A stretch of DNA of 64,000 bases from Tepidisphaera sp. (GTDB lineage Bacteria; Planctomycetota; Phycisphaerae; Phycisphaerales; UBA1924): NCBI GenBank assembly GCA_016124375.1, contig WGNV01000001.1, positions 372,001 through 436,000 on the forward strand, read 5' to 3'. The position numbers were made by a program, and so were the translations under genes. The notes below the pieces were generated by a model. That model ran no database searches. It had not been told where the DNA came from and saw only the letters and a list, made by a program, of their open reading frames with translations. Below, piece by piece: positions 1 through 9,048 of this stretch. Each line of letters starts with the position of its first letter. The first letter of the stretch is position 1.

Positions 1-1615
1 CGCGGACGTGCATGTCTTTCTGGGCGTGGATGAAGATCTGTTCGTTGCCGGCGTCGTCTTCGAAGCGGATTTCGTTGAAGCCCTCGCCGCCCTTGCTGCT
101 GCTGGACTTCATGGTGGACATGGTCTTGTTGTCGGGCAGGGTGTAGGGGACCTTGCACTCTTCGTTGTAGACGCGGCCGGTGATGATGGGGCGGTCGGGG
201 TCGCCTTCCAGGAACTCGACGATGACCTCCTGGCCGATGCGGGGGAGGAAGATGAAGCCCCACTTTTTGCCGGCCCAGGGGTGGGAGACGCGGACCCAGC
301 AGGAGGAGTTTTCGTCGCTGGTGTCGTAGCGGTGCCAGTGGAAGTGGACCTTGACGCGGCCGTATTCGTCGGTGTCGATTTCTTCGCCTGATTTACCGAC
401 GACGATGGCGGTCTGTGGGCCGGAGATGCGTGGGCGTGGGGTGGTGCGAGGGGTGCGGAACTGGGTGGTGGCGGGGATGGCGGAGATGGTGACTTCGAAG
501 ACTTCGCCTTCGTCTTCGCCGCTGTCGAAGTCGAACTCATCGCCCTGGGCGCTCATGCTGGTCGCGGTGCAGACGAACTCGCCGGTTTCGCCGACGTCGT
601 TGTAATCGGTGAGGGTGAACTTGGCGCCGGCGAAGATGGCGCGGACGTCGCCCTTGCCCTTGTAGATTTCGTGCTGGGCTTCGAACTCTTCCATGCGCAT
701 CTTGGAGATGGTTTCGCCGTCGGCGGCGACCATGTAGCCGCCGGGGTAGTCGAACCATCCGAACTTGGTGACGTTGGAGAAATCGACGACGGTGGCGGCG
801 TCTTTGAGGAGGGAGGTGCTGGGGGTCTTGAACTCGAAGTCGGTGAGGGAGGCCTTGCCGGGCATGAAGACCTGTTTGGGGGACCACTCCCAGAGGCGCT
901 GGAAGCCCTGGGAGCTGCCGGTGTTGGGGGAGTAAGGAATGTGCTCTGCGCCGTCGGCGGGCGAGTGCTTGCTGGGGCTGTCGACGATCATGAGGGTGTG
1001 CTTGCCGTCTTCGTGCTTGAAGTAGTAGTACATGCCGACCTCTTCCATGAGGCGGCTGACGAAGTTGAAGGCGGTCTCGCGGTACTGGACGATGTATTCG
1101 CGGGTGTTGTAGGTGCCGGTGGTGTTGAACTCGAAGTCGGCGAAGCCGAAATCGTCGAAGACCTGCTGGATGACTTCCTTGACGGACTTGTTGAGGAAGA
1201 TCTTGCAGTCGGCGGTGCGGGTGAGGAACCAGAGCCAGGGGACGAGGGTGGCGCGGTACTTGTTGATGGAACCTTCGCCCGGGACGTCGTATTGCTCGAA
1301 CTCGGCGATGAACCCGTTGATGTAGCGGGGTTCGGAGGCGGCGCCACCCCCGCCGCCGCCACCGCCACCGCCACCGCCGCTGTCGCCGCCATCGTCGCCG
1401 GAGGTGGAGAAGCCGGTGGGGTTGATGCGGATGGTCACGTTCTGGGCGATGATGTCCTTGAAGGCGATGCCGGAGGTTTCGCTGCGGAGCTCAAGGTGGG
1501 CGACGAAGGGGCGGCCGAGTTCTTCGGTGAGGCGGATGCCCTTGAGCAGCAGGACGTCTTCGCCCAGGGGCGAGTTGATGGCGATGAAGCGGTTTTCCTG
1601 TGAGTAGTTGGGCAT
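1..1615 (-). CDS. vgrG: VgrG spike protein of the T6SS, C-terminus beyond the window edge
   Basis: This is the trimeric spike that tips the Hcp tube and carries effectors across the target envelope. The frame opens at an ATG at 1615 (MPNYSQENRF) and stays open to the left edge, giving at least 538 residues. The N-terminal half is gp27-like. Residues about 415-475 form the gp5-like OB fold, with the family-typical EYGRVKVHFHWHR, SCWVRVSHPWAG and GDPDRPIITGRVYNE. Oddly, a Gly/Asp/Ser-rich insert with 12 consecutive glycines (codons 80-91, DNA about 1343-1378) interrupts the gp27-like part just before EPRYINGF. It is the last visible gene of the T6SS locus, 51 bp after the unknown gene at 1667. 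The C-terminal needle and any fused toxin lie outside the window. Identification is firm; any effector function is unknown. Confidence 0.95.
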   Translation of the reverse strand, partial: MPNYSQENRFIAINSPLGEDVLLLKGIRLTEELGRPFVAHLELRSETSGIAFKDIIAQNVTIRINPTGFSTSGDDGGDSGGGGGGGGGGGGAASEPRYINGFIAEFEQYDVPGEGSINKYRATLVPWLWFLTRTADCKIFLNKSVKEVIQQVFDDFGFADFEFNTTGTYNTREYIVQYRETAFNFVSRLMEEVGMYYYFKHEDGKHTLMIVDSPSKHSPADGAEHIPYSPNTGSSQGFQRLWEWSPKQVFMPGKASLTDFEFKTPSTSLLKDAATVVDFSNVTKFGWFDYPGGYMVAADGETISKMRMEEFEAQHEIYKGKGDVRAIFAGAKFTLTDYNDVGETGEFVCTATSMSAQGDEFDFDSGEDEGEVFEVTISAIPATTQFRTPRTTPRPRISGPQTAIVVGKSGEEIDTDEYGRVKVHFHWHRYDTSDENSSCWVRVSHPWAGKKWGFIFLPRIGQEVIVEFLEGDPDRPIITGRVYNEECKVPYTLPDNKTMSTMKSSSSKGGEGFNEIRFEDDAGNEQIFIHAQKDMHVR

Positions 1616-1666
1616 GAGAGCTCTTCTCCGTCTCGTTCGCGCCGTGTGAGGGCGGCGGCTGGCGCA

Positions 1667-3004
1667 CTAACCCTGGTCGGCGTCGCCCTGCGGGCTTGCC
1701 TCTCCTCTGAGAATCTGTTCGTTGCGGACGCGGACCCGCTTGAGGCCGGCCTTGATGACCTTGGCACGGGCCAGGGCGCGCAGGGCGGCCTGCTCCGAGG
1801 CTTCCTGCGCGGCGGACTCGATTTCGTCGTCGCCGGGCTCGGAGGTGTCGAGCAGGTCGGGGGGCTCGGGGGGCTCGAGGCGCGGCATGAGGCCCGGGAG
1901 AGGGATTTCCTCGCTCTTGTCGCGCCCGCCGACCTTCCAGACCTGAGCGGCGACGGAGAGCTTGGCGCGGACGCGGACCCAGCGCTCCTTGGGGGTGAGG
2001 CCCGAGTCGGGTTCGGCGGGGGCGTCCGAGTCGGCGTCGGAATCGGATTCGGGCGCGTCGTCCTGGGAGAGGGCGAGCTGCTTGCGCTCCCATTCTTCCT
2101 GGCGCTGCTTGGCGGCGAACTGCTTCTGTTCCTTCTGCTCGCGCTTCTCGGCTTTCTTGTCGCCCTTGATCTGGCGGAACCAGTCGCGGGGGTTCTGCTC
2201 GACGGATGCGCGGGTCCACTTGGCGCGTTCGGCGTCGTCGTCTTGGTCTTCGGTCCAGACTTCGGTGAAGTCGGGGGGCTCGGGCTCGTCGTCGGCCAAG
2301 CCGCCAAACTCGGCCATGAAGGCGAGCATTTCTTCGTCGGGCTCGCTGAGGCTGCTGGGGTCGGCGGCGATGGTGTCTTTGTCGAGGGGTTTCTGGAAGT
2401 AGACGCCGGCGTAGATGCGGATTTTGCGGTAGAACTGGGTGCTTTTCTCTTCGTTGACTTCGAAGGTGAGGCGGGAGCGGCGCAGGGGGCCGAAGCAGAG
2501 GACGGCCCCGCCCCCGGTGAGCTGCTTCTGGCCGCGGTTGATGCTGTCGCAGCAGAGCTCGCGCCACTTTTCGGCTTCGGGCTCGGTCATCCATTCCAGG
2601 GCGATCATCTGGCGGATGAGGTCGGTGACGATCTTCATCTGGTTGCGGGTGATGTAGATGAAATCCCACACGGCCGGGTCCATCTCGAGCCCCGAGGAGA
2701 CCTGGTGCTTCTTTTTCTTCTCCTCGCGCTCCTCGGGGGACATGTTCTGATAGGCCATCTCGCGCTCGCCCACGCTGAGGCCCGAGGCGGGGGGGCCGAC
2801 GGCTTTGAGCTTGGCCGAGGCGACAGGTTCCTCGGGGCTGTCGGGCAGGAGCTGGGTGGCGTCTTCTTCGCCCGGGGCGACGGCATAGCCGGCGGGCGAA
2901 AACTCGCCCGGCCAGTAGGGGCTGAGACGCGACGGCACGGGGTCCCAGTCCCCGTGCGTGCCGTGGTGCCCCGGCCCGACATTGAATCGCCCGACGTCGA
3001 ACAT
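1667..3004 (-). CDS. Unknown T6SS-locus protein, acidic and coiled-coil rich, 445 aa
   Basis: I do not recognise a family. The start is an ATG at 3004 (MFDVGRFNVGPGHHG) with GGGAG four bases upstream. There is no signal peptide or membrane segment, so it is probably cytoplasmic. The first 100 residues are Gly/Pro/Glu-rich and end in a Glu/Lys cluster (REEKKKKH). Residues about 105-210 look like a folded alpha/beta domain (WDFIYITRNQMKIVTDL, WRELCCDSINRG). A charged Lys/Glu/Gln coiled coil follows near 275-310, then an Asp/Glu/Ser/Pro-rich stretch and a basic C-terminus. It lies between tssH and vgrG on the same strand with short gaps (28 and 51 bp), which suggests a role in spike loading, as an effector adaptor or as a cargo chaperone. 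That role is inferred from position only. Confidence 0.7.
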   Translation of the reverse strand: MFDVGRFNVGPGHHGTHGDWDPVPSRLSPYWPGEFSPAGYAVAPGEEDATQLLPDSPEEPVASAKLKAVGPPASGLSVGEREMAYQNMSPEEREEKKKKHQVSSGLEMDPAVWDFIYITRNQMKIVTDLIRQMIALEWMTEPEAEKWRELCCDSINRGQKQLTGGGAVLCFGPLRRSRLTFEVNEEKSTQFYRKIRIYAGVYFQKPLDKDTIAADPSSLSEPDEEMLAFMAEFGGLADDEPEPPDFTEVWTEDQDDDAERAKWTRASVEQNPRDWFRQIKGDKKAEKREQKEQKQFAAKQRQEEWERKQLALSQDDAPESDSDADSDAPAEPDSGLTPKERWVRVRAKLSVAAQVWKVGGRDKSEEIPLPGLMPRLEPPEPPDLLDTSEPGDDEIESAAQEASEQAALRALARAKVIKAGLKRVRVRNEQILRGEASPQGDADQG

Positions 3005-3032
3005 GTTTCTCCCGCTTCCGATTCCGGCACGT

Positions 3033-5774
3033 CTACTCGAACGAATACTCGAACTGGCTGTCCTTCACCCCCACGTGCACCTTGCTGACCGTCTTGCCTT
3101 CCATCAGGCGCTCCAGCAGCTCCTTGCCGACGCTGGGCAGCATCTGGCGCGTGATGATGGCGTCGATGGCGCGGGCGCCGCTGTCGAGCTCGGTCACGCG
3201 GCTGACGATGAGGTCTTCAACGGCCTGGTCGTGGCTGAAGGGGATCTTGTGCCCTTCCTTCACACGCTGGCCCACGCGGCTGAGCTGCAGCTTGATGATC
3301 GCGCGCATCATCTCGTCGCTGATGGGGTAATAAGGAACAATGTTCACGCGGCCCAGGAGCGCCGGGGGGAAGACCTTGAGCAGGGGCTCGCGGATGGCTT
3401 TGACCAGCCCCTCGGGGTCCGGGCGCAGGCTCGGATCCTTGCACATTTTCATGACCAGGTCGGTGCCGACGTTGCTGGTGAGCAGGATGATGGTGTTCTT
3501 GAAGTCGATGTCAACGCCTTCGCTGTCTTTCATCATGCCCTTGTCGAAGACCTGGAAGAAGACTTCGTGCACGTCGGCGTGGGCCTTTTCGACTTCGTCG
3601 AGCAGCAGCACGCTGTAGGGGCGGCGGCGGACCGCCTCGGTCATGACGCCCCCCTTGCCGAAGCCGACGTAGCCCGGAGGCGAACCCATGAGCAGGCTCA
3701 CCTTGTGGGCCTCCTGGTATTCGCTCATGTTGATGGTGATGAGGCCTTGGGAGCCGCCATAGAGGGCTTCGGCGAGGGCGATGGCGGTCTCCGTCTTGCC
3801 GACGCCGCTGGGCCCGACGAGCAGGAACACGCCGACGGGACGGCCCGGATTGTCGAGCTTGGCACGCGAGAGCTGGATGCGCTCGGCGATGGCGTCCAGG
3901 GCGTGACGCTGGCCGATGACGCGGCGTTCCAAGGTGGAGCCGAGCGTGAGCACGGTCTTCATCTCGTCGCGCACCATGCGGCCCAGCGGGATGCCCGTCC
4001 AGTCTGACACGACGCCCGAGACGGACTGCGCGTCGACGCTGGGGGTGATGAGCGGGTTTTCGCCCTGGAAGGCGAGGAGTTCGTGCTGGAGCTTTTTGAG
4101 TTCTTCTTTGATCTTCTCGCGCTCGTCGTCGGAGAGTTTGGGTTCGGGCTTGGCGTCGGCCTTGGGGGCTTCGGCTTTGCCGTCTGCTTTTCCATTCGCT
4201 CCGGCGTCGGGTTTCTTGGCGTCGGTGCCGGGGGCGGGGGCGAGCTTGCCGCGGAGTTCCAAGATCTTGGCGACGAGGTCTTTTTCTTTGTTGAAGCGGA
4301 CTTCGACCGCGGCCAGGGCCTTCTTGTCGGCTTCGATCTGAGCCACCAGTTCTTCGCGGCGCTTGGAGTGGTCGCCGCCGGTGCGGATTTCTTTATCGAG
4401 GATGGCCAGTTCGCGCTCGAGGCCCTCGATGCGTTTGCGGCTGTCGTCGATCTCGCCCGGCGTTGCGTGCAGGCTGACGGCGACGCGGGCGCAGGCGGTG
4501 TCGATGAGGCTCACGGCCTTGTCGGGCAACTGGCGGCCCTGGATGTAGCGCTTGCTGAGTTTGACCGCGGCTTCCAGGGCTTCGTCCAAGACTTGCACTT
4601 TGAAGTGCTTTTCCATGACGTCGGCCAGGCCCCGGATCATGAGGAGGCACTTGGCTTCGTCGGGCTCGTCGACCTTGACGACCTGGAAGCGCCGGGTCAT
4701 CGCGGGGTCTTTTTCGAAGTGTTGCTTGTATTCGCTCTGGGTCGTCGCGGCGACAGTGCGGAGGGTGCCGCGGGCCAGGGCGGGCTTGAGCAACTGAGCC
4801 GCGTCGCCCGTGCCGGCGGAGCCGCCCGCGCCCATGAGCGTGTGGGCTTCGTCAATAAAGAGAATGATCGGCTTGGGGCTGGCCTGCACCTCGTCGATGA
4901 CCTGGCGCAGGCGGTTTTCGAACTCACCCTTCATGCTGGCGCCGGCTTGGAGCAGGCCCACGTCGAGTTCGAGCAGTCGCACGTCTTTGAGCTGGGGGGG
5001 CACATCGCCCTTGACGATGCGCTGGGCGAAGCCTTCGACGACGGCGGTTTTGCCGACGCCGGCTTCGCCGGTGAGGATCGGGTTGTTCTGGCGGCGGCGC
5101 ATCAGGATGTCGATGCACTGGCGGATTTCGTCATCGCGGCCGACGATGGGGTCTTGCTTGCCGCTGCGGGCGTTTTCGGTGAGGTCTTTGCAGTACTTGG
5201 CGAGGGCTTCTTGCTTGCCGAGTTGGGCGGGGGCCATGGCGCCGCTGGCTTCGCCGGGGGCGCCGCTGATGCCGCGGGCGTCGGCGGCGGCGAGCACGGC
5301 CTCGGGGCTGCCGTCGGTGATTTTGAGGAACTGCTCGCCGAGCTGATCGGCGGAGATCTTGTTGAACTGCTGGCTGATCTTGGTGAGCTGGGGCTTCAAG
5401 GCGGTGTCGTTGACGAGGGCGAAGATGACGTGGCCGGTGCGGATGTTCATTTCGCCGAACTTGAGGCTTGAGTAGGCCCAGGCGCGTTCGACGGCGTCGG
5501 AGAGGCCGGCGGAGAGGTCGCAGGAGTTGGCGCCGCGGGGCAGGCGATCGAGGGCGGCCTGGGTATCGGCCACGAGTTGGGAGACGTCGAGGTTGAAGGC
5601 CTTGATGATGCGGTGGAGGTCGGTGTCCTGGGTCTGCATGAGTTGGTGCAGCCAGTGGAGGAGCTCGACGTAGGGGTTGCCCCGGAGCTTGCAGAAGACC
5701 GTGGCCCCTTCGAGGGCCTTGTAACCGATGGAGTTGAGCTTGCCGAACAATGCCGCCCGGGAAATACCCGCCAT
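3033..5774 (-). CDS. tssH: TssH/ClpV, AAA+ unfoldase that recycles the T6SS sheath
   Basis: This is a Hsp100/ClpB-family hexameric ATPase that disassembles contracted TssB/TssC sheath. I start it at the ATG at 5774 (MAGISRAALFGKL, 913 aa). That matches the usual TssH N-terminus and has AAGGGG upstream; an upstream in-frame start at 5903 would add an atypical basic leader. The N-domain covers about residues 1-165. The first AAA module has Walker [11 protein letters not shown] (about 235) and Walker B ILFIDEAHT (about 303). The second has [10 protein letters not shown] (about 650) and [10 protein letters not shown]. Residues about 510-551 are an Ala/Lys/Pro/Asp-rich low-complexity insert (KPDAGANGKADGKAEAPK) between the two modules, which typical ClpV lacks. 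It follows tssG on the same strand. Its identity as ClpV rather than ClpB rests on the tss context and the N-terminal sequence. Confidence 0.95.
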   Translation of the reverse strand: MAGISRAALFGKLNSIGYKALEGATVFCKLRGNPYVELLHWLHQLMQTQDTDLHRIIKAFNLDVSQLVADTQAALDRLPRGANSCDLSAGLSDAVERAWAYSSLKFGEMNIRTGHVIFALVNDTALKPQLTKISQQFNKISADQLGEQFLKITDGSPEAVLAAADARGISGAPGEASGAMAPAQLGKQEALAKYCKDLTENARSGKQDPIVGRDDEIRQCIDILMRRRQNNPILTGEAGVGKTAVVEGFAQRIVKGDVPPQLKDVRLLELDVGLLQAGASMKGEFENRLRQVIDEVQASPKPIILFIDEAHTLMGAGGSAGTGDAAQLLKPALARGTLRTVAATTQSEYKQHFEKDPAMTRRFQVVKVDEPDEAKCLLMIRGLADVMEKHFKVQVLDEALEAAVKLSKRYIQGRQLPDKAVSLIDTACARVAVSLHATPGEIDDSRKRIEGLERELAILDKEIRTGGDHSKRREELVAQIEADKKALAAVEVRFNKEKDLVAKILELRGKLAPAPGTDAKKPDAGANGKADGKAEAPKADAKPEPKLSDDEREKIKEELKKLQHELLAFQGENPLITPSVDAQSVSGVVSDWTGIPLGRMVRDEMKTVLTLGSTLERRVIGQRHALDAIAERIQLSRAKLDNPGRPVGVFLLVGPSGVGKTETAIALAEALYGGSQGLITINMSEYQEAHKVSLLMGSPPGYVGFGKGGVMTEAVRRRPYSVLLLDEVEKAHADVHEVFFQVFDKGMMKDSEGVDIDFKNTIILLTSNVGTDLVMKMCKDPSLRPDPEGLVKAIREPLLKVFPPALLGRVNIVPYYPISDEMMRAIIKLQLSRVGQRVKEGHKIPFSHDQAVEDLIVSRVTELDSGARAIDAIITRQMLPSVGKELLERLMEGKTVSKVHVGVKDSQFEYSFE

Positions 5775-5881
5775 GGAGCCGCCCCTTCTTGAAAGACCCA
5801 TCCGTCGTGACGTTGCCGCACCCTCAAAGACTAACCGAAAACCGCGTAATCTCCCAGACCGTGCGTTGCCCGGACGCGTGA

Positions 5882-7081
5882 TTAGCGCGGGCTTCGCAGC
5901 CACAGATCGCAGCGATCTTCGTCGCTGCCGGCGGTGGTGACCCAGCTTGTCCAGCCCAGGCGGGCGCCGAGCTGGCCGCCCATCTGGGTGCGGGGCACCT
6001 CGCCCGCCTTCAGGATCAGCGACACTTCCCAGTAAAACTCATCACCAAGGTAGTTACGGATCCAGGCGTCGAGCCGGCGTGCGCTGAGGGAGCCGGGCAG
6101 CAACGACTGATAACGCTTGAGGCTCATCGGGCCCAAACGGATCTTGAACGCACCTTGCGCATCCCAGACGCGGGTGCCGGCGACGGCGCCGCCGCCGGAG
6201 AGCGTGCCGAGGGAGGCCCGGGGCCCGCCCAGTTCGCAGCGATCGGTCTTGGGCAGTTCGACCCAGCGGCCGGTGAACTCTTCGATCTCGACGTCGACGC
6301 CGAGGTAGGTGGCGAGGATGGCGCGGAGGCCCTCGGGCCCGCGGGTGGCCATGGAGAGGCGGCCGGCGAAGTGGAGCTTGGCGACGTCGGGGGCGGCGTC
6401 GCGGTATCGCATGGGGTCGGTGCCCATGCCGAAGAGCGAGCCGATGTAGCGGGCGTAATCGTCGCGATCATCGGCGAGCAGGGCGTTGCGGGCCTGGTCG
6501 TTGAGTTCGCCCTGGGGGACGGCCTTGGGGGAGCGGTCGAAGCTGGCGGGCATCTGGCTGCCGGCCCAGGCGCGGTAGTAGAGGCCGACCATGCGATGGT
6601 TGAAGACGTTGAGGAAGGAGGCAAGGGTGCGGTCGCGCACCTGGAGCTCGCGCTGGTAGGCGTATTCGGTGATGTGCAGGGGCAGGGGGCCCATGGGGCC
6701 GAGCATGCCCATGAAGTTGACGAACAGGCGGGCGGGGGTGTTGTTGCGCGGGAACTGAAACTCGGAGACGGTGCAGGGCGGGAAGCTCATCTGCGGGTGC
6801 TGCGAGAAGCGCACCGGGTCTTCGCTGGCGCGGGAGGAGCGGCCGAAGCCGGGGACATCGTGGTGCAGGGCCTCGATGCGGCGGACAAGCGCGAAGAAGT
6901 CGCACGACCAGGGCTCGACGTTGATCTTGTCCCACAGGGCTTCGCGCGCGGAATCATCGACCTGGCGCGCGGGGGCGAGCGGGCGGGGGGTGCGCGCGGA
7001 CTGATCCGGCTCGGGCTCTCCGGCGGCGGCCAGGATCGCGTCGAGCGGATCGGCGTGCGAGGTGCCGTTGGTGCCGCTCAC
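5882..7081 (-). CDS. tssG: TssG, T6SS baseplate wedge protein
   Basis: TssG joins TssE, TssF and TssK in the baseplate wedge. The protein contains typical TssG segments: DFFALVRRIEALH, VRFSQHPQMSFPP, FMGMLGPMGPLPLHITEYA and, near the C-terminus, GPMSLKRYQSLLPG. I place the start at a GTG at 7081 (VSGTNGTSHADPL, 399 aa), where GTGA overlaps the tssF stop. Longer in-frame starts would lie deep inside tssF. The first 45 residues before the conserved core are Ala/Pro-rich and probably disordered. It sits directly downstream of tssF, the classical order, and the start/stop overlap suggests translational coupling. A 107-bp gap separates it from tssH. Confidence 0.93.
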   Translation of the reverse strand: MSGTNGTSHADPLDAILAAAGEPEPDQSARTPRPLAPARQVDDSAREALWDKINVEPWSCDFFALVRRIEALHHDVPGFGRSSRASEDPVRFSQHPQMSFPPCTVSEFQFPRNNTPARLFVNFMGMLGPMGPLPLHITEYAYQRELQVRDRTLASFLNVFNHRMVGLYYRAWAGSQMPASFDRSPKAVPQGELNDQARNALLADDRDDYARYIGSLFGMGTDPMRYRDAAPDVAKLHFAGRLSMATRGPEGLRAILATYLGVDVEIEEFTGRWVELPKTDRCELGGPRASLGTLSGGGAVAGTRVWDAQGAFKIRLGPMSLKRYQSLLPGSLSARRLDAWIRNYLGDEFYWEVSLILKAGEVPRTQMGGQLGARLGWTSWVTTAGSDEDRCDLWLRSPR

Positions 7082-9036
7082 AGCACCGGGCGTTGTCCGA
7101 GATTCGCCGGCCACCTCATGATCTCCCCGCGCTCCTGAGTGCGCACCACGGTCTCGACGAAGGAGTTCATCGAGACATACCGGGCCAGGAACTGCTCGAG
7201 CACCGCGCCCAGCAGGAAACACCCCAGCCCTTCGAACTGCGATTCATCGAATGTCAGCGTGACGGCCAGCCCGCGCGCGAAGGCCACCACCCCGGGCGCC
7301 GGCACGCGGCGCACCACGCTGGAGGCTTCGATGGTGCGCAGGCCCTCGATCTGCTTGCGGATGACCGGGTCGCCCACGTCGCCGTAGAGCTTGAGGAGGC
7401 TGCGGAGGGCGGCGGCGCCGCGGCCTTCCTCGCCGCTGATCCGCCCGTCGCCGTCGACGTCTTCGTCGGAGAGCGAGAGGTAGTTCAGCGTGAGGTGGCT
7501 GATGACGCGCCACGACACTTCGCCCTCGACATGGCTGCTGCGGGGCGGCGTGGGGCCGGCGATGACGCGGATGGACTCGACCGGGGCGCCGATCTCCAGC
7601 GAGAAGTCGGTCTTGTTCTTGCCCACGGGCATCTGCAGGGGCAGGTCGCGATTCGTGCACAGCGCGGTGACGGAGAGCTGCTTGAGATCGGTGCTGTAGG
7701 GGGCGGCCTGCGCGTCCACGAGCGACAGATAGACCTCGCTGCCGGCGTAGCTGGAGCGGCCTCCGAAGCGGCGTTCGCGTTCGCTGATGGCGCGGGGCAC
7801 GCGGTGGGTGGCGTAGTAGGCGCCGGCGTCGATGCCGTCGGAATCGGTGGCGGCGTAGAAGGGGCGGAAGGCGCGTTCTTCGCCGGCCGCGGCACCGTAG
7901 CCGGTCACATGCTCGACGCGGTAGACCTCGAAATCGAGGGGCTTGGTGCGATCGGGCATCACCAGGAACTCGGAGGTCTTGTCGGAGACGAAGATGCGGT
8001 CGCAGCGCTTGGGGAAGAGGTTGACGGCGGGGGCGGCGTGGAGGCAGAAGTTGGCGGCGTCGACGGCGCCCTCGAGCTCGGGGTTTTCCTGATCGAGAGT
8101 GATGATGATGTCGAGCAGGTTGGATTCGCTCCTGGCCAGGGCGGGGCGCAGGCCGGCGAGGTTGATGAAGGCGAAGCGCTGGGGGAACGAGAAGTATTCC
8201 TGGATCAGGCGGTAGCCCTGGAAGCTGCGGGCCTCGTAGGGCAGCAGGCTCTCGCGGGCCTGGAAGCCGCTGCGGGTGATGTGGTCGGCGGGGATCATCT
8301 CCTGCCAGGTGCCGCGGCGGGTGCCCCCGGGGACGGGGCGGACGATGACGCCCTTGGCGTGGGCGAGCAGAGCCTCGTAGAGGCGCCAGGGGGTGGCGTC
8401 GGCGCCTTTCAGGTACACCGAGAGGTTGTTGAGCATCACCTTGTTGAAGGGCAGGGCGCCGGTGGTGCGCAGGCGCAGGCGGAGGGCGGCACGGACGCCC
8501 GCGGCGGGGTTGACGGTGCGGGCGCGGCTGGGGCCTTCCTGTTCGGGCGCGCCCCAGATGCGGTTGAGCTCCAAGGCGCCGACCTCGCGGGTGTAGTACT
8601 TGGCTTCGATGATCTCGAGGGGCCAGAGGGTGACTTCGTGGGCGGTGCGGAACTCGCAGGAGGTGACGTCCTTTTGAGGGACGCTGCGGAGGACGGTGCC
8701 GCGGGGAAGGGTGTAGCCCTCGGCCAGGCCTGCTTCGGAGCGGTCGTGCTGGAACTGCACGACGGTCATGGAGGGGGTGGGGGCGAGGTAGTGCGGGTAG
8801 ACGGTTTCGAGGAGGTTCTGGGTGAAGCGGGGGAACTCGGCGTCGATCTTGAGCTGGACGCGGGCGGCGAGGAAGGCGAAGCCTTCGAGCATGCGTTCGA
8901 CGTAGGGGTCGACGCAGGGGAAGTCTTCGAGGGCGAGGCGCCCGGCGATCTTGGGAAACTCGCGCGCGAACTCGGCGGCCACGGTCTGGAGGTGGCGGAG
9001 CTCGCGGTCGTAGTAACGGATCAGTCTTCGGTCCAT
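7078..9036 (-). CDS. tssF: TssF, T6SS baseplate wedge protein
   Basis: The 652-residue product has the hallmark TssF N-terminus MDRRLIRYYDRELRHL followed by AAEFAREFPKIAGRL and DPYVERMLEGFAFLAARV. TssF forms a heteromeric wedge with TssG and TssE around the VgrG hub. The length is slightly above the usual 580-630. The start is the ATG at 9036, 12 bp after tssE; the upstream Shine-Dalgarno sequence is weak. The stop is shared with the GTG of tssG. No membrane segment or unusual composition is seen. Neighbours on the same strand are tssE upstream and tssG downstream. Confidence 0.95.
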   Translation of the reverse strand: MDRRLIRYYDRELRHLQTVAAEFAREFPKIAGRLALEDFPCVDPYVERMLEGFAFLAARVQLKIDAEFPRFTQNLLETVYPHYLAPTPSMTVVQFQHDRSEAGLAEGYTLPRGTVLRSVPQKDVTSCEFRTAHEVTLWPLEIIEAKYYTREVGALELNRIWGAPEQEGPSRARTVNPAAGVRAALRLRLRTTGALPFNKVMLNNLSVYLKGADATPWRLYEALLAHAKGVIVRPVPGGTRRGTWQEMIPADHITRSGFQARESLLPYEARSFQGYRLIQEYFSFPQRFAFINLAGLRPALARSESNLLDIIITLDQENPELEGAVDAANFCLHAAPAVNLFPKRCDRIFVSDKTSEFLVMPDRTKPLDFEVYRVEHVTGYGAAAGEERAFRPFYAATDSDGIDAGAYYATHRVPRAISERERRFGGRSSYAGSEVYLSLVDAQAAPYSTDLKQLSVTALCTNRDLPLQMPVGKNKTDFSLEIGAPVESIRVIAGPTPPRSSHVEGEVSWRVISHLTLNYLSLSDEDVDGDGRISGEEGRGAAALRSLLKLYGDVGDPVIRKQIEGLRTIEASSVVRRVPAPGVVAFARGLAVTLTFDESQFEGLGCFLLGAVLEQFLARYVSMNSFVETVVRTQERGEIMRWPANLGQRPVL

Positions 9037-9048
9037 GCGTGGTCCGTG

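Noticed and set aside
5775-5903. A 43-residue N-terminal extension of ClpV
   Set aside because: The extension is basic and unlike TssH N-termini. The ATG at 5774 has a ribosome-binding site and gives the conserved start.
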